Below, in pieces: positions 19,101 through 32,771 of a DNA stretch of 64,000 bases. The notes below the pieces were generated by a model that was not told the DNA's origin, did not search any database, and saw nothing but the letters and a program-made list of their open reading frames with translations. How positions within the stretch are numbered: position 1 is the first letter of the stretch; every line of letters starts with the position of its first letter. The position numbers and the translations under genes were made by a program. Source of the stretch: Nocardioides sp. Root190 (lineage in GTDB: Bacteria; Actinomycetota; Actinomycetes; Propionibacteriales; Nocardioidaceae); assembly GCF_001428565.1 (NCBI RefSeq), contig NZ_LMIA01000001.1, forward strand, positions 271,612-335,611, in the 5' to 3' direction.

Positions 19101-20549
19101 TCAGCTGGCCTCGACGACGACCTCGTCGTAGCCGTAGGCGACGTCCTGACCCGGCGTCGGGTCGTCCACCGCACGCACGAGCACGTCGAGATCAGTCCGG
19201 ACGTCGTCGTCGGAGCGCGAGAAGTCGTTGGCGACGAGCACCATCTTCTGGGCCACCTCGTGCAGCGTGGTCGCGGTCCGCGAGAGCACGCTCGTCGCCT
19301 GCTCACGGAGGTGGGTGGTCTCCGTGTGATGGCCGCGGCGGCCGTAGCCGACCAGGAAGTACCGTTCCCACGGCCAACCGTTCAGGGCGGGGAGGTCACC
19401 GGACACGAGATCCAGCGTGCGCGCGACCACCTCGACCAGACCCGCGGCCTCCAGCAGCTCCGGCCCGTGGACGTCGATCGTCTCGCCGGGTCCGAAGTAC
19501 TCCTCCCCCGGCCCGCCGTCGACGAAGGGCACCGAGGTGCCGGGCGCCGTGAGGTCGTAGTAGTCCGGGTTGGCCACCGCGCGGGCGACCAAGGTGTCCG
19601 CACAGTCGGCATAGGCGCGCTCGGTCTCGCTGACCGCTCGGCAGTGGGCGCTCAGCGCCAGGAGCAGGTTGCCGTGGACACCCGAGACGCTGCTGGCCTC
19701 GAACTCCAGCTCCGGCGGCTGCTCGACGTCGGGGATGGCCGCGGAGAGGGTCGCGCTGAGTCCGGCGACCACCAGGACCCCGGGTCCCGCTATGAATCCG
19801 CTCGCGATGGTGGCCAGGCCTGAGATCACCGCGAACCCGGTCTTGATCAGGCTGGTGTCGCCGCCACCACCGGAGGCGTACCTCCGGAAGGCCGCCTCCG
19901 CCTTGTCCGCGATGTCGAGCAGGTCCTCGGTGTTGTCGACCCAGACCTGTCGCTCACCCTCCACGACCACGCCGAGGCCGGCGACCAGGACCTGCTGGCC
20001 CGCGATCACATTGCCCAGCCGACCCAGGTACGAGCGGCGCAGCGCTTCCATCGCCGCACCCTGGCGAGGACCGATCTCGGTCATGATCTCCGAGAGGAGG
20101 ACGGCCAGGTCGAGGTTGCCGTGACCACTCGAGGAGCTGCTGCCCTCGCCGTCGAGGTAGGCGCCACCCGCATCGAGGGCCGTCGCGAGCTCACCGAGCC
20201 GCTGGACCGGGAAGTCGAAGGTGACCGGCTGGGGCGCGTCCTCGAACCGCTCGAAGTTCTGCCGGATCTCCTCGTCCCACTTCTCGTAGAGCTGGGTCGC
20301 GTCGGTGTACTGCCCGACGAAGTTCGCCTGGACGTGGTCGACCTCGATGTTGCCGTAGAGGAAGACCTTGCCGTCCGGGTAGCTGATCCGGATCGGATCG
20401 GAGACCGGGAGCTCCTCGGTGGGACGCGAGTAGCCCTCGAAACCGTCGCGACAGTTCCCGTAGTAGTTGAAGTCCGACATCTCGGCCTCGATCGCCGCCT
20501 CGATGACGCGCTTGATCGCGGCGGCCAGGCCCGGCACGTTGTGGCCCAT
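19101..20549 (-). CDS. Large protein of unknown function with hydrophobic core segment
   Basis: 482 residues; I do not recognise a family. Seen: an acidic soluble N-terminal half containing SSSSSGHG, a long hydrophobic Gly/Ala-rich segment (TGFAVISGLATIASGFIAGP and following, about residues 245-285), and a C-terminal helical region ending with a LREQATSVLSRTATTLHEVA / VLVANDFSRSDDDV pattern that resembles the A..L...A..Y...D helices of WXG100/ESX-type proteins. The ATG at 20549 with GGAAGG upstream was chosen; the frame extension toward rpoC crosses its terminator. No ESX genes are nearby, so a type VII link is only a suggestion. Confidence 0.6.
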   Translation of the reverse strand: MGHNVPGLAAAIKRVIEAAIEAEMSDFNYYGNCRDGFEGYSRPTEELPVSDPIRISYPDGKVFLYGNIEVDHVQANFVGQYTDATQLYEKWDEEIRQNFERFEDAPQPVTFDFPVQRLGELATALDAGGAYLDGEGSSSSSGHGNLDLAVLLSEIMTEIGPRQGAAMEALRRSYLGRLGNVIAGQQVLVAGLGVVVEGERQVWVDNTEDLLDIADKAEAAFRRYASGGGGDTSLIKTGFAVISGLATIASGFIAGPGVLVVAGLSATLSAAIPDVEQPPELEFEASSVSGVHGNLLLALSAHCRAVSETERAYADCADTLVARAVANPDYYDLTAPGTSVPFVDGGPGEEYFGPGETIDVHGPELLEAAGLVEVVARTLDLVSGDLPALNGWPWERYFLVGYGRRGHHTETTHLREQATSVLSRTATTLHEVAQKMVLVANDFSRSDDDVRTDLDVLVRAVDDPTPGQDVAYGYDEVVVEAS

Positions 20550-20629
20550 CGCAGTGCCTTCCGTTCGTGAAGTGGTCCTGACCCTCCTCCCCCGGAACGG
20601 TTCTCGACAAACGCTCACCACAAAGCACA

Positions 20630-20663
20630 CAGGCCCTCCCGAGCAGATGCTCGGAAGGGCCTG
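20630..20663 (-). terminator. Intrinsic terminator downstream of rpoC
   Basis: A 16-base stem (20630-20645 with 20648-20663, one mismatch) built on CAGGCCCT...AGGGCCTG, starting 13 bases past the rpoC stop in the direction of transcription, followed on the minus strand by the T-containing TGTGTGCTTTG. Confidence 0.75.
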
Positions 20664-20676
20664 CGGTGACGACGGA

Positions 20677-24540
<3,864 letters not shown>

Positions 24541-24594
24541 GATGGCTGCTGTCCTTCGTTAGTTCTGTGAAAGGTGAGGCTGGGGACTGAGGGA

Positions 24595-24627
24595 GGCTCC
24601 TACGGCGCACTGGGCGCCGCAGGAGCC
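24595..24627 (-). promoter_or_regulatory. rpoB-rpoC intercistronic hairpin
   Basis: GGCTCCT-x-CGGCGC pairs with GCGCCG-x-AGGAGCC (13 paired bases with one internal mismatch) in the 94-base gap. It lies 7 bases past the rpoB stop and has no T-tract, so it is more likely an RNA processing or partial attenuation signal than a full terminator. Confidence 0.55.
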
Positions 24628-24634
24628 GTCACAC

Positions 24635-27600
24635 TCAGACTTCTTCGACGCTGGAGGGCTCGCGACGCGACAGGTCGATGCCGAGCTCCTCGGCGGCACG
24701 GAAGACGTCTTCCTCCGCGTCGCGCATCTCGATGGGGGTGCCGTCCTGGGACAGGACCTCCACGTTGAGGCAGAGCGACTGCATCTCCTTGACGAGAACC
24801 TTGAACGACTCGGGGATACCGGAGTCGGGGATGTTCTCGCCCTTCACGATGGCCTCGTAGACCTTGACGCGACCGGGCACGTCGTCGGACTTGATCGTCA
24901 ACAGCTCCTGCAGGGCGTAGGCGGCGCCGTACGCCTCCATCGCCCAGACCTCCATCTCGCCGAACCGCTGGCCACCGAACTGGGCCTTACCGCCCAGGGG
25001 CTGCTGCGTGATCATCGAGTAGGGGCCGGTCGAACGAGCGTGGATCTTGTCGTCGACCAGGTGGTGGAGCTTGAGGATGTACATGTAGCCCACCGAGACG
25101 GCTTCCTTGAACGGCTCACCGGAGCGGCCGTCGAACAGGTTGGCCTTGCCCGACTCGTCGATCAGGCGGTTGCCGTCACGGTTCAGCGTCGTGGCACCCA
25201 GCAGACCGATGATCTCGTCCTCACGAGCACCGTCGAAGACCGGCGTGGCGACCTTCGTGTTGGCCGGGGTCTTGTCGACGCCGATCTTGATGAGCCGCTG
25301 CTTCCAGTCGGCGTTCTCGGGGTCACCGGACAGGTTGATGTCCCAGCCCTGCTTGCCGAGCCAGCCGAGGTGGAGCTCGAGGATCTGACCGATGTTCATC
25401 CGTCGCGGGACACCCAGCGGGTTGAGGACCACGTCGACCGGGGTGCCGTCCTCCATGAACGGCATGTCCTCGACCGGCAGGATCTTCGCGATGACGCCCT
25501 TGTTGCCGTGACGGCCGGCGAGCTTGTCACCGACGGAGATCTTCCGCTTCTGCGCGACGTAGACGCGCACCAGCTGGTTGACGCCCGGCGGCAGCTCGTC
25601 GCCCTCCTCGCGGTCGAAGACCCGGACGCCGATGACCGTGCCGGTCTCGCCGTGCGGAACCTTCATCGAGGTGTCGCGGACCTCGCGCGCCTTCTCACCG
25701 AAGATCGCGCGGAGCAGACGCTCCTCCGGGGTCAGCTCGGTCTCGCCCTTGGGCGTGACCTTGCCGACCAGCAGGTCACCGTCGCGGACCTCGGCACCGA
25801 TGCGGATGATGCCGCGCTCGTCGAGGTCGGCGAGCATCTCCTCGCTGATGTTCGGGATGTCGCGGGTGATCTCCTCCGGCCCCAGCTTGGTGTCGCGGGC
25901 GTCGACCTCGTGCTCCTCGATGTGGATCGAGGTGAGGACGTCCTCCTGCACCAGGCGCTGGCTGAGGATGATCGCGTCCTCGTAGTTGTGGCCTTCCCAC
26001 GGCATGAATGCCACGAGCAGGTTGGTGCCGAGTGCCATCTCCGCGTTGTCCGTGCAGGGACCGTCAGCGATCGGCGAGCCGACCTCGAGGCGGTCGCCCA
26101 CCTCGACGATCGGGCGCTGGTTGATGCAGGTGCCCTGGTTGGAGCGCTTGAACTTCGCGAGGCGGTACGAGGAGTACGAGCCGTCGTCGTTCATGGCCTC
26201 GATGAGGTCGGCCGAGACCGACTTCACGACACCGGCAGCGGTGGCGACAACGACGTCACCGGCGTCGACGGCGGCACGGAACTCGATGCCGGTGCCGACG
26301 ATCGGGCTGTCGCTGCGGATCAGCGGAACGGCCTGACGCTGCATGTTGGCGCCCATGAGCGCACGGTTGGCGTCGTCGTGCTCGAGGAACGGGATCAGCG
26401 CGGTCGCGACCGACACCATCTGGCGCGGCGAGACGTCCATGTAGTCGACGTCGTCGCCGGGGATCTCGGAGACCTCGCCCTGGCGCAGGCGAACGAGCAC
26501 CCGCTCCTCGGCGAACTTGTTGTTGCCATCGAGCACGGCGTTGGCCTGCGCGATGACGTAACGGTCCTCGTCGTCAGCGGTGAGGTAGTCGATCTGGTCG
26601 GTGACCGTGCCGTCGACGACGCGGCGGTACGGCGTCTCGACGAACCCGAACGGGTTGATCCGACCGTAGGAGGCGAGCGAGCCGATCAGGCCGATGTTCG
26701 GGCCTTCCGGGGTCTCGATCGGGCACATGCGGCCGTAGTGCGACGGGTGGACGTCACGGACCTCCATGCCGGCGCGGTCACGGGACAGACCACCCGGGCC
26801 GAGCGCCGAGAGGCGACGCTTGTGCGTCAGTCCGGCGATCGGGTTGGTCTGGTCCATGAACTGCGAGAGCTGCGAGGTTCCGAAGAACTCCTTCAGCGCC
26901 GCGACCACGGGACGGATGTTGATCAGGGACTGCGGGGTGATGGCCTCGACGTCCTGGGTCGTCATCCGCTCGCGGACCACACGCTCCATGCGGGCCAGAC
27001 CCGTGCGGAGCTGGTTCTGGATGAGCTCGCCGACCGTGCGCATGCGACGGTTGCCGAAGTGGTCGATGTCGTCCGGGCTGATCTCGATGTCGCCCTGGGC
27101 CGAGGACAGGTCCGGGCGACCGTCGTGGAGCGCGACGATGTAGCGGATCGTGGCCACCATGTCCGAGATGGTCATGGTCTGCTGGTCGAACGCCTGGTCC
27201 TGGCCGAGCTTCTTGTTGATCTTGTAGCGACCGACCTTGGCGAGGTCGTAGCGCTTGGTGTTGAAGTAGTAGTTCTTCAACAGCGTCAGCGCGGCCTCAC
27301 GCGTGGGCGGCTCGCCCGGGCGGAGCTTGCGGTAGATGTCGAGCAGCGCGTCGTCGGGACCGGAGGTGTTGTCCTTCTCCTCGGTCAGCTGGATCGACTC
27401 GAACTGGCGCAGGTCGGCCATGACGGCCTCGTAGTCGTACTCCTCGCCGGTGTCCTCGGCGACGGCCTGGAGGGCCTTGAGCAGCACGGTGACGTTCTGC
27501 TTGCGCTTGCGGTCGAGGCGGACGCCGACCATGTCGCGCTTGTCGATCTCGAACTCGAGCCATGCGCCACGGCTCGGGATGAGCTTGGCGGTGTAGATGT

Positions 27601-28123
27601 CCTTGTCGGACGTCTTGTCCGGGACCCGCTCGAAGTAGACGCCGGGCGAGCGGACCAGCTGGGAGACCACGACACGCTCGGTGCCGTTGATCACGAAGGT
27701 GCCCTTGGGCGTCATGAGCGGGAAGTCGCCCATGAAGACCGTCTGGCCCTTGATCTCACCGGTCTCGTTGTTGGTGAACTCCGCGGAGACGTAGAGCGGG
27801 GCGGAGTAGGTGAGGTCCTTCTCCTTGCACTCGTCCACGGTGTACTTGGGGTCGTAGAAGACCGGGTTCTCGAACGACAGCGACATCGTCTCGGAGAAGT
27901 CCTCGATCGGGGAGATCTCCTCGAAGATCTCCTCGAGTCCGGACTTGAAGGTGGCGTCGACGCCGGAGGCGATCCGGGCCTCGATCCGCGACTTGTGCGC
28001 CTCGTTGCCGATCAGCCAGTCAAAGCTGTCGGTCTGGAGGGACAGGAGCTGCGGCAGTGCCAACGGCTCCTGGATCTTCGCGAAAGAAACGCGGGACTTA
28101 CCGGGGGTGGTGCGCGTTGCCAA
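24635..28123 (-). CDS. rpoB: RNA polymerase beta subunit
   Basis: 1162 residues. N-terminus: [20 protein letters not shown], the usual start region; the rifampicin pocket is intact ([20 protein letters not shown], then [10 protein letters not shown] with the wild-type Ser); NTP-binding [12 protein letters not shown] and [12 protein letters not shown] are present. The start is the TTG at 28123, preceded by GAAGGAC at good spacing. No ATG or GTG lies between the promoter and the conserved region that fits as well, and the upstream frame extension crosses the promoter. A 102-base leader separates the promoter and the start. Confidence 0.96.
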   Translation of the reverse strand: MATRTTPGKSRVSFAKIQEPLALPQLLSLQTDSFDWLIGNEAHKSRIEARIASGVDATFKSGLEEIFEEISPIEDFSETMSLSFENPVFYDPKYTVDECKEKDLTYSAPLYVSAEFTNNETGEIKGQTVFMGDFPLMTPKGTFVINGTERVVVSQLVRSPGVYFERVPDKTSDKDIYTAKLIPSRGAWLEFEIDKRDMVGVRLDRKRKQNVTVLLKALQAVAEDTGEEYDYEAVMADLRQFESIQLTEEKDNTSGPDDALLDIYRKLRPGEPPTREAALTLLKNYYFNTKRYDLAKVGRYKINKKLGQDQAFDQQTMTISDMVATIRYIVALHDGRPDLSSAQGDIEISPDDIDHFGNRRMRTVGELIQNQLRTGLARMERVVRERMTTQDVEAITPQSLINIRPVVAALKEFFGTSQLSQFMDQTNPIAGLTHKRRLSALGPGGLSRDRAGMEVRDVHPSHYGRMCPIETPEGPNIGLIGSLASYGRINPFGFVETPYRRVVDGTVTDQIDYLTADDEDRYVIAQANAVLDGNNKFAEERVLVRLRQGEVSEIPGDDVDYMDVSPRQMVSVATALIPFLEHDDANRALMGANMQRQAVPLIRSDSPIVGTGIEFRAAVDAGDVVVATAAGVVKSVSADLIEAMNDDGSYSSYRLAKFKRSNQGTCINQRPIVEVGDRLEVGSPIADGPCTDNAEMALGTNLLVAFMPWEGHNYEDAIILSQRLVQEDVLTSIHIEEHEVDARDTKLGPEEITRDIPNISEEMLADLDERGIIRIGAEVRDGDLLVGKVTPKGETELTPEERLLRAIFGEKAREVRDTSMKVPHGETGTVIGVRVFDREEGDELPPGVNQLVRVYVAQKRKISVGDKLAGRHGNKGVIAKILPVEDMPFMEDGTPVDVVLNPLGVPRRMNIGQILELHLGWLGKQGWDINLSGDPENADWKQRLIKIGVDKTPANTKVATPVFDGAREDEIIGLLGATTLNRDGNRLIDESGKANLFDGRSGEPFKEAVSVGYMYILKLHHLVDDKIHARSTGPYSMITQQPLGGKAQFGGQRFGEMEVWAMEAYGAAYALQELLTIKSDDVPGRVKVYEAIVKGENIPDSGIPESFKVLVKEMQSLCLNVEVLSQDGTPIEMRDAEEDVFRAAEELGIDLSRREPSSVEEV

Positions 28124-28224
28124 GAGTTGTCCTTCGACGGGTTCGACTCTTCGAGAGCGCCATCCCCCCACGTCTAGGGCCACCGGGTAGGCCAGAGCGC
28201 ATCTGAGGGCAGGCGCAAGGAGCC

Positions 28225-28253
28225 ACGATACACGAAAGACGCGCGCTCGACAA
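28225..28253 (-). promoter_or_regulatory. rpoBC promoter (TTGTCG-17-TATCGT)
   Basis: On the minus strand, -35 TTGTCG (28248-28253) and -10 TATCGT (28225-28230) are separated by 17 bases, a near-ideal housekeeping sigma-factor promoter. The leader of about 95 bases is GC-rich. It is the strongest promoter match I found in the window. Confidence 0.7.
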
Positions 28254-28389
28254 TGCCGGCTGCGCAGGTTCCTCACAGCCGTGGAGCGGCCCGTCAGTGC
28301 CTCCGGGGAGCCACCGTCCAACCGATGCGCCGATCATGCTCGCCGCGTGCCGCGAGGTCAAGTGGAACGGCGGCGAGCCGGGGCTGGCC

Positions 28390-29313
28390 TCAGCCGCAGC
28401 TCGCGTCGGTGCAGAGGTCGTCGAGCAACCACGCACCGTCGGACTCGACCAACGACATCGTGGCCCACATCCGCAGCACGAAGGGCTCGGCGGCCTTCTT
28501 GGTCACGCGCTGGTCGATGAAGACCACGACGGTCGCCCGCTTGCCGTCGGGGTCGATGCGGCTCAACGCAGTGGCGGTGGCGCTGGCCTCGACCACGATC
28601 TCCTGGGCCACGGCCTCGGCCGTCAGGTCGGGCCACGCCTTGGCCTGCTTCGCCGCCATGTCGGGCGTGAGGTACTCGCGCAGCCGTTCGAGGTCGGCGG
28701 CCATCGTCTGGTGGTTGTAGGACAGCACCGGGGTGACCAGCTGCTCGGCGGCGGTCTCGACCTCGAGCGTCGCGCGGTCCTGGGTGGCCGCCCGCTCGGC
28801 GACGTCCTTCGGGGACTCCTCCGCGCGCACGCCGTCCAGGGTGATCAGCCAGATCGTCACGGCGATCGCCAGGACCGCAGCGATCGCCGCCGCGATGAGC
28901 AGGGTCGAGGAGGGGCCTGTGGAGGGCGCGGCCGGCGTGGGGTCGGTGGGATCGTCGGCCGGGTCATCGGTCGGGGCATCGGCGGCGGCGCTGGTCGCCG
29001 GGGCCTTCGCGAGGTCGACCGGGACCGCAGGGGTCACTGCGTCCGGCTCGTCAGCAGCGGCGGAGGCCGCGGCTGCGGCCTCGGCTGCCTGCTCGGCCGC
29101 GAGCTCCTTGTCGCGGGCCTCGACGAGCCCTGCGTCGTAGGCCGCCCGCTTGTCGGTGTCCAGCAGGACGCCAGCAGCATCGTTGAAGGCGCGGAACCGA
29201 CGCTCGGTCGGGTCAAGGTCGGCGATGGCGCTCTTCCACGCCGCACGGATCTCGTCCGTGCTCGCGGACTCGTCGACGTTGAGCAGGTCGTAGAGGTTGG
29301 CGCTCACGGTCAC
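28390..29313 (-). CDS. Mce-associated membrane protein with N-terminal J-like domain
   Basis: 307 residues in three parts. Residues 6-63 look like a DnaJ J-domain (NLYDLLNVDESASTDEIRAA... and LLDTDKRAAYDAGL), but the HPD tripeptide between helices II and III is missing (DLDPTE in its place). Then comes an Ala/Asp/Pro-rich linker, a membrane helix (STLLIAAAIAAVLAIAVTIW, about 136-157), and a C-terminal Mce-associated (NTF2-like) domain ending DDLCTDASCG. Last gene of the mce operon; its ATG overlaps the upstream gene by 4 bases. Family role: supports assembly or stability of the Mce transporter. Confidence 0.85.
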   Translation of the reverse strand: MTVSANLYDLLNVDESASTDEIRAAWKSAIADLDPTERRFRAFNDAAGVLLDTDKRAAYDAGLVEARDKELAAEQAAEAAAAASAAADEPDAVTPAVPVDLAKAPATSAAADAPTDDPADDPTDPTPAAPSTGPSSTLLIAAAIAAVLAIAVTIWLITLDGVRAEESPKDVAERAATQDRATLEVETAAEQLVTPVLSYNHQTMAADLERLREYLTPDMAAKQAKAWPDLTAEAVAQEIVVEASATATALSRIDPDGKRATVVVFIDQRVTKKAAEPFVLRMWATMSLVESDGAWLLDDLCTDASCG

Positions 29314-30050
29314 TCCCCCGTTCCCGAGTCGGAGGGGCTGGGCGTGCCCGACGGGCTGCCCGAGGGCGTGCCGGACGGGGTGCCCGAGGGCTGGGGCGCG
29401 GGGTTCGCGCCGCCCGGGGTGGAGGCCTCGGCGAACGACGGGAGGTCGTCGTCGAGGTCGTCGAGGTCGTCGACCTGCCAGGCGCCGCCGAGCTTGACCA
29501 TCGAGACCTGGTAGCGGAAGCGCAGCGGCTCGAAGTCGATCCGCTTGGTGGCGTCCTCGGGGTCGGGGTAGGAGAAGCCGACGATGCCAGCGACCAGCAG
29601 CTCGGCGGAGTCGTTGTCGATCGAGGCCACGCCCACGGCGTACACGGTGCCGACGCGGTCGATGCCGGTCTCGGTGACGGTCTGCTCGGCGTAGCCGACG
29701 TTGCCCTCGAAGATCTTGGCGAACTTCGCGGTCATCAGGTCGCCCACGGCGGCGTACTCGGCCATCTTGCCGTCCTGGCCGAGCTGGTCGGGACCGTAGG
29801 TGTTGAAGCGCTGGACGAAGGTACGGCCGGCCGCCAGCACCTTCTCGCGATCCGCCACCGGGTCGGAGCCGGGGTCGATCAGCGAGTCGATCTTCTTGAC
29901 CGGGTTCGCCCCGGCGCCCTGGTCGAGGACGGTCCAGGCCGACCAGGCCAGGCAGGCCACGACGAGGCCGAGCAGCAGTCCGAGGACGCTCCAGCGCAGC
30001 GTGGGGTTGCCGAGGCGCCCGTGGGCAGCCCCGGTGTCGGGTGCGGTCAC
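29310..30050 (-). CDS. Mce-associated membrane protein
   Basis: 246 residues: one membrane helix (SVLGLLLGLVVACLAWSAWT, about residues 20-40), then an Mce-associated, NTF2/SnoaL-like extracellular domain (VLAAGRTFVQRFNTYGP, MTAKFAKIFEG, FRYQVSMVKLGGAWQVDDLDDLD) and a repetitive C-terminal tail of GTPSG units. Such proteins (Mas/Mam) accompany mce operons and are thought to stabilise the transporter. Located 10 bases after mceF and overlapping the next gene by 4 bases. Confidence 0.85.
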   Translation of the reverse strand: MTAPDTGAAHGRLGNPTLRWSVLGLLLGLVVACLAWSAWTVLDQGAGANPVKKIDSLIDPGSDPVADREKVLAAGRTFVQRFNTYGPDQLGQDGKMAEYAAVGDLMTAKFAKIFEGNVGYAEQTVTETGIDRVGTVYAVGVASIDNDSAELLVAGIVGFSYPDPEDATKRIDFEPLRFRYQVSMVKLGGAWQVDDLDDLDDDLPSFAEASTPGGANPAPQPSGTPSGTPSGSPSGTPSPSDSGTGE

Positions 30051-30060
30051 TTGGTCCGGC

Positions 30061-31359
30061 TCAACGCGTGTGATCGAGCATCGGTTGCAGGTACAGCCAC
30101 TTCCAGGAGTCCTCTCCGAGCGACGAGGGGGTCACGTTACCCCGGTCGCTCGAAGCGCCCTTCGCGACGTCCCAGCTCACCTCGCCCGTGGCCTCGTCGA
30201 CATCGGCGAGGACCTCGTAGCTGGTGCTGCCCGGTGCGATCCGCTGGAGGTTCTGCGGACCGCGGGGGTTGCTCTTGTTGATCGGCTCGGTGCAGCCGAC
30301 GTCGGAAGGCATCGCCGGGTTGCCGAAGCGACCGGACTCGGGGTTCTGGCGGTCCTTGGTGTAGCCGGCGTAGCACGGCGTCACGGTGGGGGCGAGGATC
30401 AGACCGAAGTGGGCGTCCCAGAAGCCGGAACCACCCTGCTGGACCGAGCGCTTGCCGACCACGACCTGCCCGGCCGCCACGGCGTACGGGTAGACCACGA
30501 GGAGCTGCTTGATCGCAGGCAGGTGCTTGACCACGACGCGCCCGGTGGTGACCAGGTTGGCCAGGAGCTCGCTGAGCTCGACGCCGTTCTGCTCGAGGAA
30601 GGTCCGCAGCTGGGTGGCCGCGACCGAACCCGAGTCGATCACCTTGCGCAGGTCGCCATCGGCACCGGCGAGCGCCGAGGAGAACGACGACAGCTGGGTG
30701 GCGAACGCCCGCAGCGAGGTCTCGGTGGCCAGCTGGCCCTTGAGGACCGTGTTGCTGTCGCGGATCAACGCGGTGGTGATGTCGAAGTTGTCGTTGGCCG
30801 TCTCGATGAACGAGTCGCCCGTGTCGATGATCTTCTGCAGGTCGGGACCGGTCCCGGCGAAGGCCTCGCCGAGCTCGGACACCGTGGTGCGCAGGGCGTC
30901 GCGGTCGACGCTCGCCACGGTGGCCGACAGGTCGCCGAGCAGCTTCTCGGTGGCGATGGGCGTCGCGACGTCATCGATCTCGGAGCCGTCGACGAGATAG
31001 GGACCGTCGTCGGTCTGCGGCTGGAGCTCGACGTACTGCTCACCGACGGCGGAGCGGTTGCCGACCAGCGCGATGGTGTCGCGCGGGATCTTGTCCCACT
31101 TGTTGTCGATGTCGAGGTCGACGTCGACGCCGTCCTCGGTGAGCGTCAGGTCGCCGACCTTGCCGATGCCCACCCCGCGGTAGGTCACCTCGGCGCCGGT
31201 GAAGATGCCACCGGACTCGGGGTAGTGGGCCACGACGGTGTAGTCACTGTCGATGATGACCCGGTCGAGCTGGGCGTAACGGGCGCCGACGAACGAGACG
31301 CCGACCAGCGTGATGATCGCGAAGATGACCAGCTGGATCCGGGTGCGACGGGTGATCAC
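30061..31359 (-). CDS. mceF: Mce family substrate-channel protein, MceF position
   Basis: 432 residues: N-terminal membrane anchor (IQLVIFAIITLVGVSFVGAR), the MlaD/MCE beta-barrel domain (about 40-115, with GGIFTGAEVTYRGVGIGKVGDL and NRSAVGEQYVEL), then long helical segments and an extracellular C-terminal domain with two Cys. MCE proteins assemble into the hexameric channel that carries lipids or sterols from the cell exterior to the permeases. It is the last of six mce genes; the start overlaps mceE by 4 bases. Confidence 0.92.
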   Translation of the reverse strand: MITRRTRIQLVIFAIITLVGVSFVGARYAQLDRVIIDSDYTVVAHYPESGGIFTGAEVTYRGVGIGKVGDLTLTEDGVDVDLDIDNKWDKIPRDTIALVGNRSAVGEQYVELQPQTDDGPYLVDGSEIDDVATPIATEKLLGDLSATVASVDRDALRTTVSELGEAFAGTGPDLQKIIDTGDSFIETANDNFDITTALIRDSNTVLKGQLATETSLRAFATQLSSFSSALAGADGDLRKVIDSGSVAATQLRTFLEQNGVELSELLANLVTTGRVVVKHLPAIKQLLVVYPYAVAAGQVVVGKRSVQQGGSGFWDAHFGLILAPTVTPCYAGYTKDRQNPESGRFGNPAMPSDVGCTEPINKSNPRGPQNLQRIAPGSTSYEVLADVDEATGEVSWDVAKGASSDRGNVTPSSLGEDSWKWLYLQPMLDHTR

Positions 31360-32771
31360 CGGGCGCTCCTTCCGGAGTCCGACGCGAGCAACGGCGCCGC
31401 ATAGAGGTCGACCATGTCGGCGTCGTACGCCTCGTCGAAGTCACGCCAGAGCGTGTTGACCTGGTCGGTGGTGCCGGGCTGGGGCCGGTTGAGGCCGGCG
31501 CCCTTCAGGACGGTGCCGAGCAGGCCGGTGATCGGGTCACCGCTCGCCGACGCCGAGCCCCGTGCAGCGCCGCACAGGAGCTTGACCGCCTGGCAGATGT
31601 CGTCGAGCAGGTAGCCGGGCAGCAACGCACACGCCTTCGGGTCGGGCGGCGTCTTCAGGCAGCCCTGCAGGGTCTCGGTCGCGCTCTCGCACAGCTTGGG
31701 CAGGTCGATCAGCTGGTCCAGCGGGCTGTCGGGCAGCTCGTTGGTCAGGATGCACGCGACGTCGGGCAACCGGAGGTTGCCGAGGTCGAGCTGCAGGTCG
31801 ATCGACAGGTTGACGTAGTCACCCATGTGCAGGTTGCGCGCGACGTTGGGGTCGCGGCCGACGGCCTCGTCGATGAAGGGATAGGTCAGGAAGGTGCTGA
31901 AGCCCTTGGCGAAGTCGTCACCGGCGTTGGCCAGCTGGGTCAGGATCGGGTCGAGCGCCTTGAGCGAGTTCACCGTCGAGGCCTGCGTGGTCTCGATGAC
32001 CCGCACGCCCACGTCGCTGAGGTCGGTGAGGCCCTCCAGCATGGAGACGAGGTCCTCGCGCTGGCGGTCCAGCGAGTCCAGCGCGCTGGGCAGCTCCTCG
32101 AGGGCGAGGTCGATGCTGTCCTGGTGCGTGCGGGCGCTGAGCGCCAGCCGGTTGATCGACTCGATGGCGTCGACGATGTCGGTCTTGCGGTTGTCGAGCT
32201 GGCTGACCAGCGACTCGACCTGGGTCAGCACCGACTTGGCGGAGTCCTCACGGCCCTCGAGTGCGAGGTTCAGCTCCGAGGCGATGGTCTTCAGCTGGGC
32301 CACGCCGCCACCGTTGAGAACCAGGCTGAGTGCGCCCAGGACCTCCTCGACCTCGGGGTTGCGGCCGCCGTTCTCGATCACGTCGCCGTCGGACAGCTCA
32401 CCCTTGCCACCCTTGGCGGGCGAGGCGAGGGACACGAACTTCTCGCCGAGCAGGCTGGTCTGGCGGATCGAGGCGACCGGGTTGTCCGGCAGGTCCACGT
32501 CGTTGCGCAGCTCGAGCTCGACCACGGCCTTGTAGCCGTCGAGCTCGACGTCGGTCACCTGACCGACGGTGACGTCGTTGACCTTGACCGACGACTTCGG
32601 CACCAGGTCGAGGACGTCGTCGAACTTCACCGTGATCGAGATCGGGTCCTTGCCGGTGTCGGCGCCTCCGGGGAGAGGCAGCTGGTAGACGTCGAAGTCA
32701 CAGCCGGTGAGCACGACCATGCCGGCCACGAGGGCCACAGCAGCGCGGGCGCGGGTGCGGAGGGTCCTCAT
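31356..32771 (-). CDS. mceE: Mce family lipoprotein, MceE position
   Basis: 471 residues. The signal peptide ends in a lipobox (VVLTGC, Cys about residue 24), the classic feature of MceE/LprK-type members. The MCE domain follows (ISITVKFDDVLDLVPKSSVKV and VGQVTDVELDG), then a coiled helical region (EINRLALSARTHQ...) and a Cys-containing C-terminal part. The ATG at 32771 replaces the longer frame because the signal peptide begins there and it overlaps mceD by 4 bases. Confidence 0.92.
   Translation of the reverse strand: MRTLRTRARAAVALVAGMVVLTGCDFDVYQLPLPGGADTGKDPISITVKFDDVLDLVPKSSVKVNDVTVGQVTDVELDGYKAVVELELRNDVDLPDNPVASIRQTSLLGEKFVSLASPAKGGKGELSDGDVIENGGRNPEVEEVLGALSLVLNGGGVAQLKTIASELNLALEGREDSAKSVLTQVESLVSQLDNRKTDIVDAIESINRLALSARTHQDSIDLALEELPSALDSLDRQREDLVSMLEGLTDLSDVGVRVIETTQASTVNSLKALDPILTQLANAGDDFAKGFSTFLTYPFIDEAVGRDPNVARNLHMGDYVNLSIDLQLDLGNLRLPDVACILTNELPDSPLDQLIDLPKLCESATETLQGCLKTPPDPKACALLPGYLLDDICQAVKLLCGAARGSASASGDPITGLLGTVLKGAGLNRPQPGTTDQVNTLWRDFDEAYDADMVDLYAAPLLASDSGRSAR

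Noticed and set aside
26880..26960. Substitutions in the rifampicin pocket of RpoB (TNPIA instead of NNPLS)
   Set aside because: Ser, His and Asp key positions are wild type, and variation at the other places, such as Ala for Ser, is normal between bacteria. No resistance call.
24541..28177. Long open frames antisense to rpoB and rpoC (plus strand)
   Set aside because: They are shadows of high-GC coding sequence; their products have no recognisable domain and the rpoBC frames are certain.
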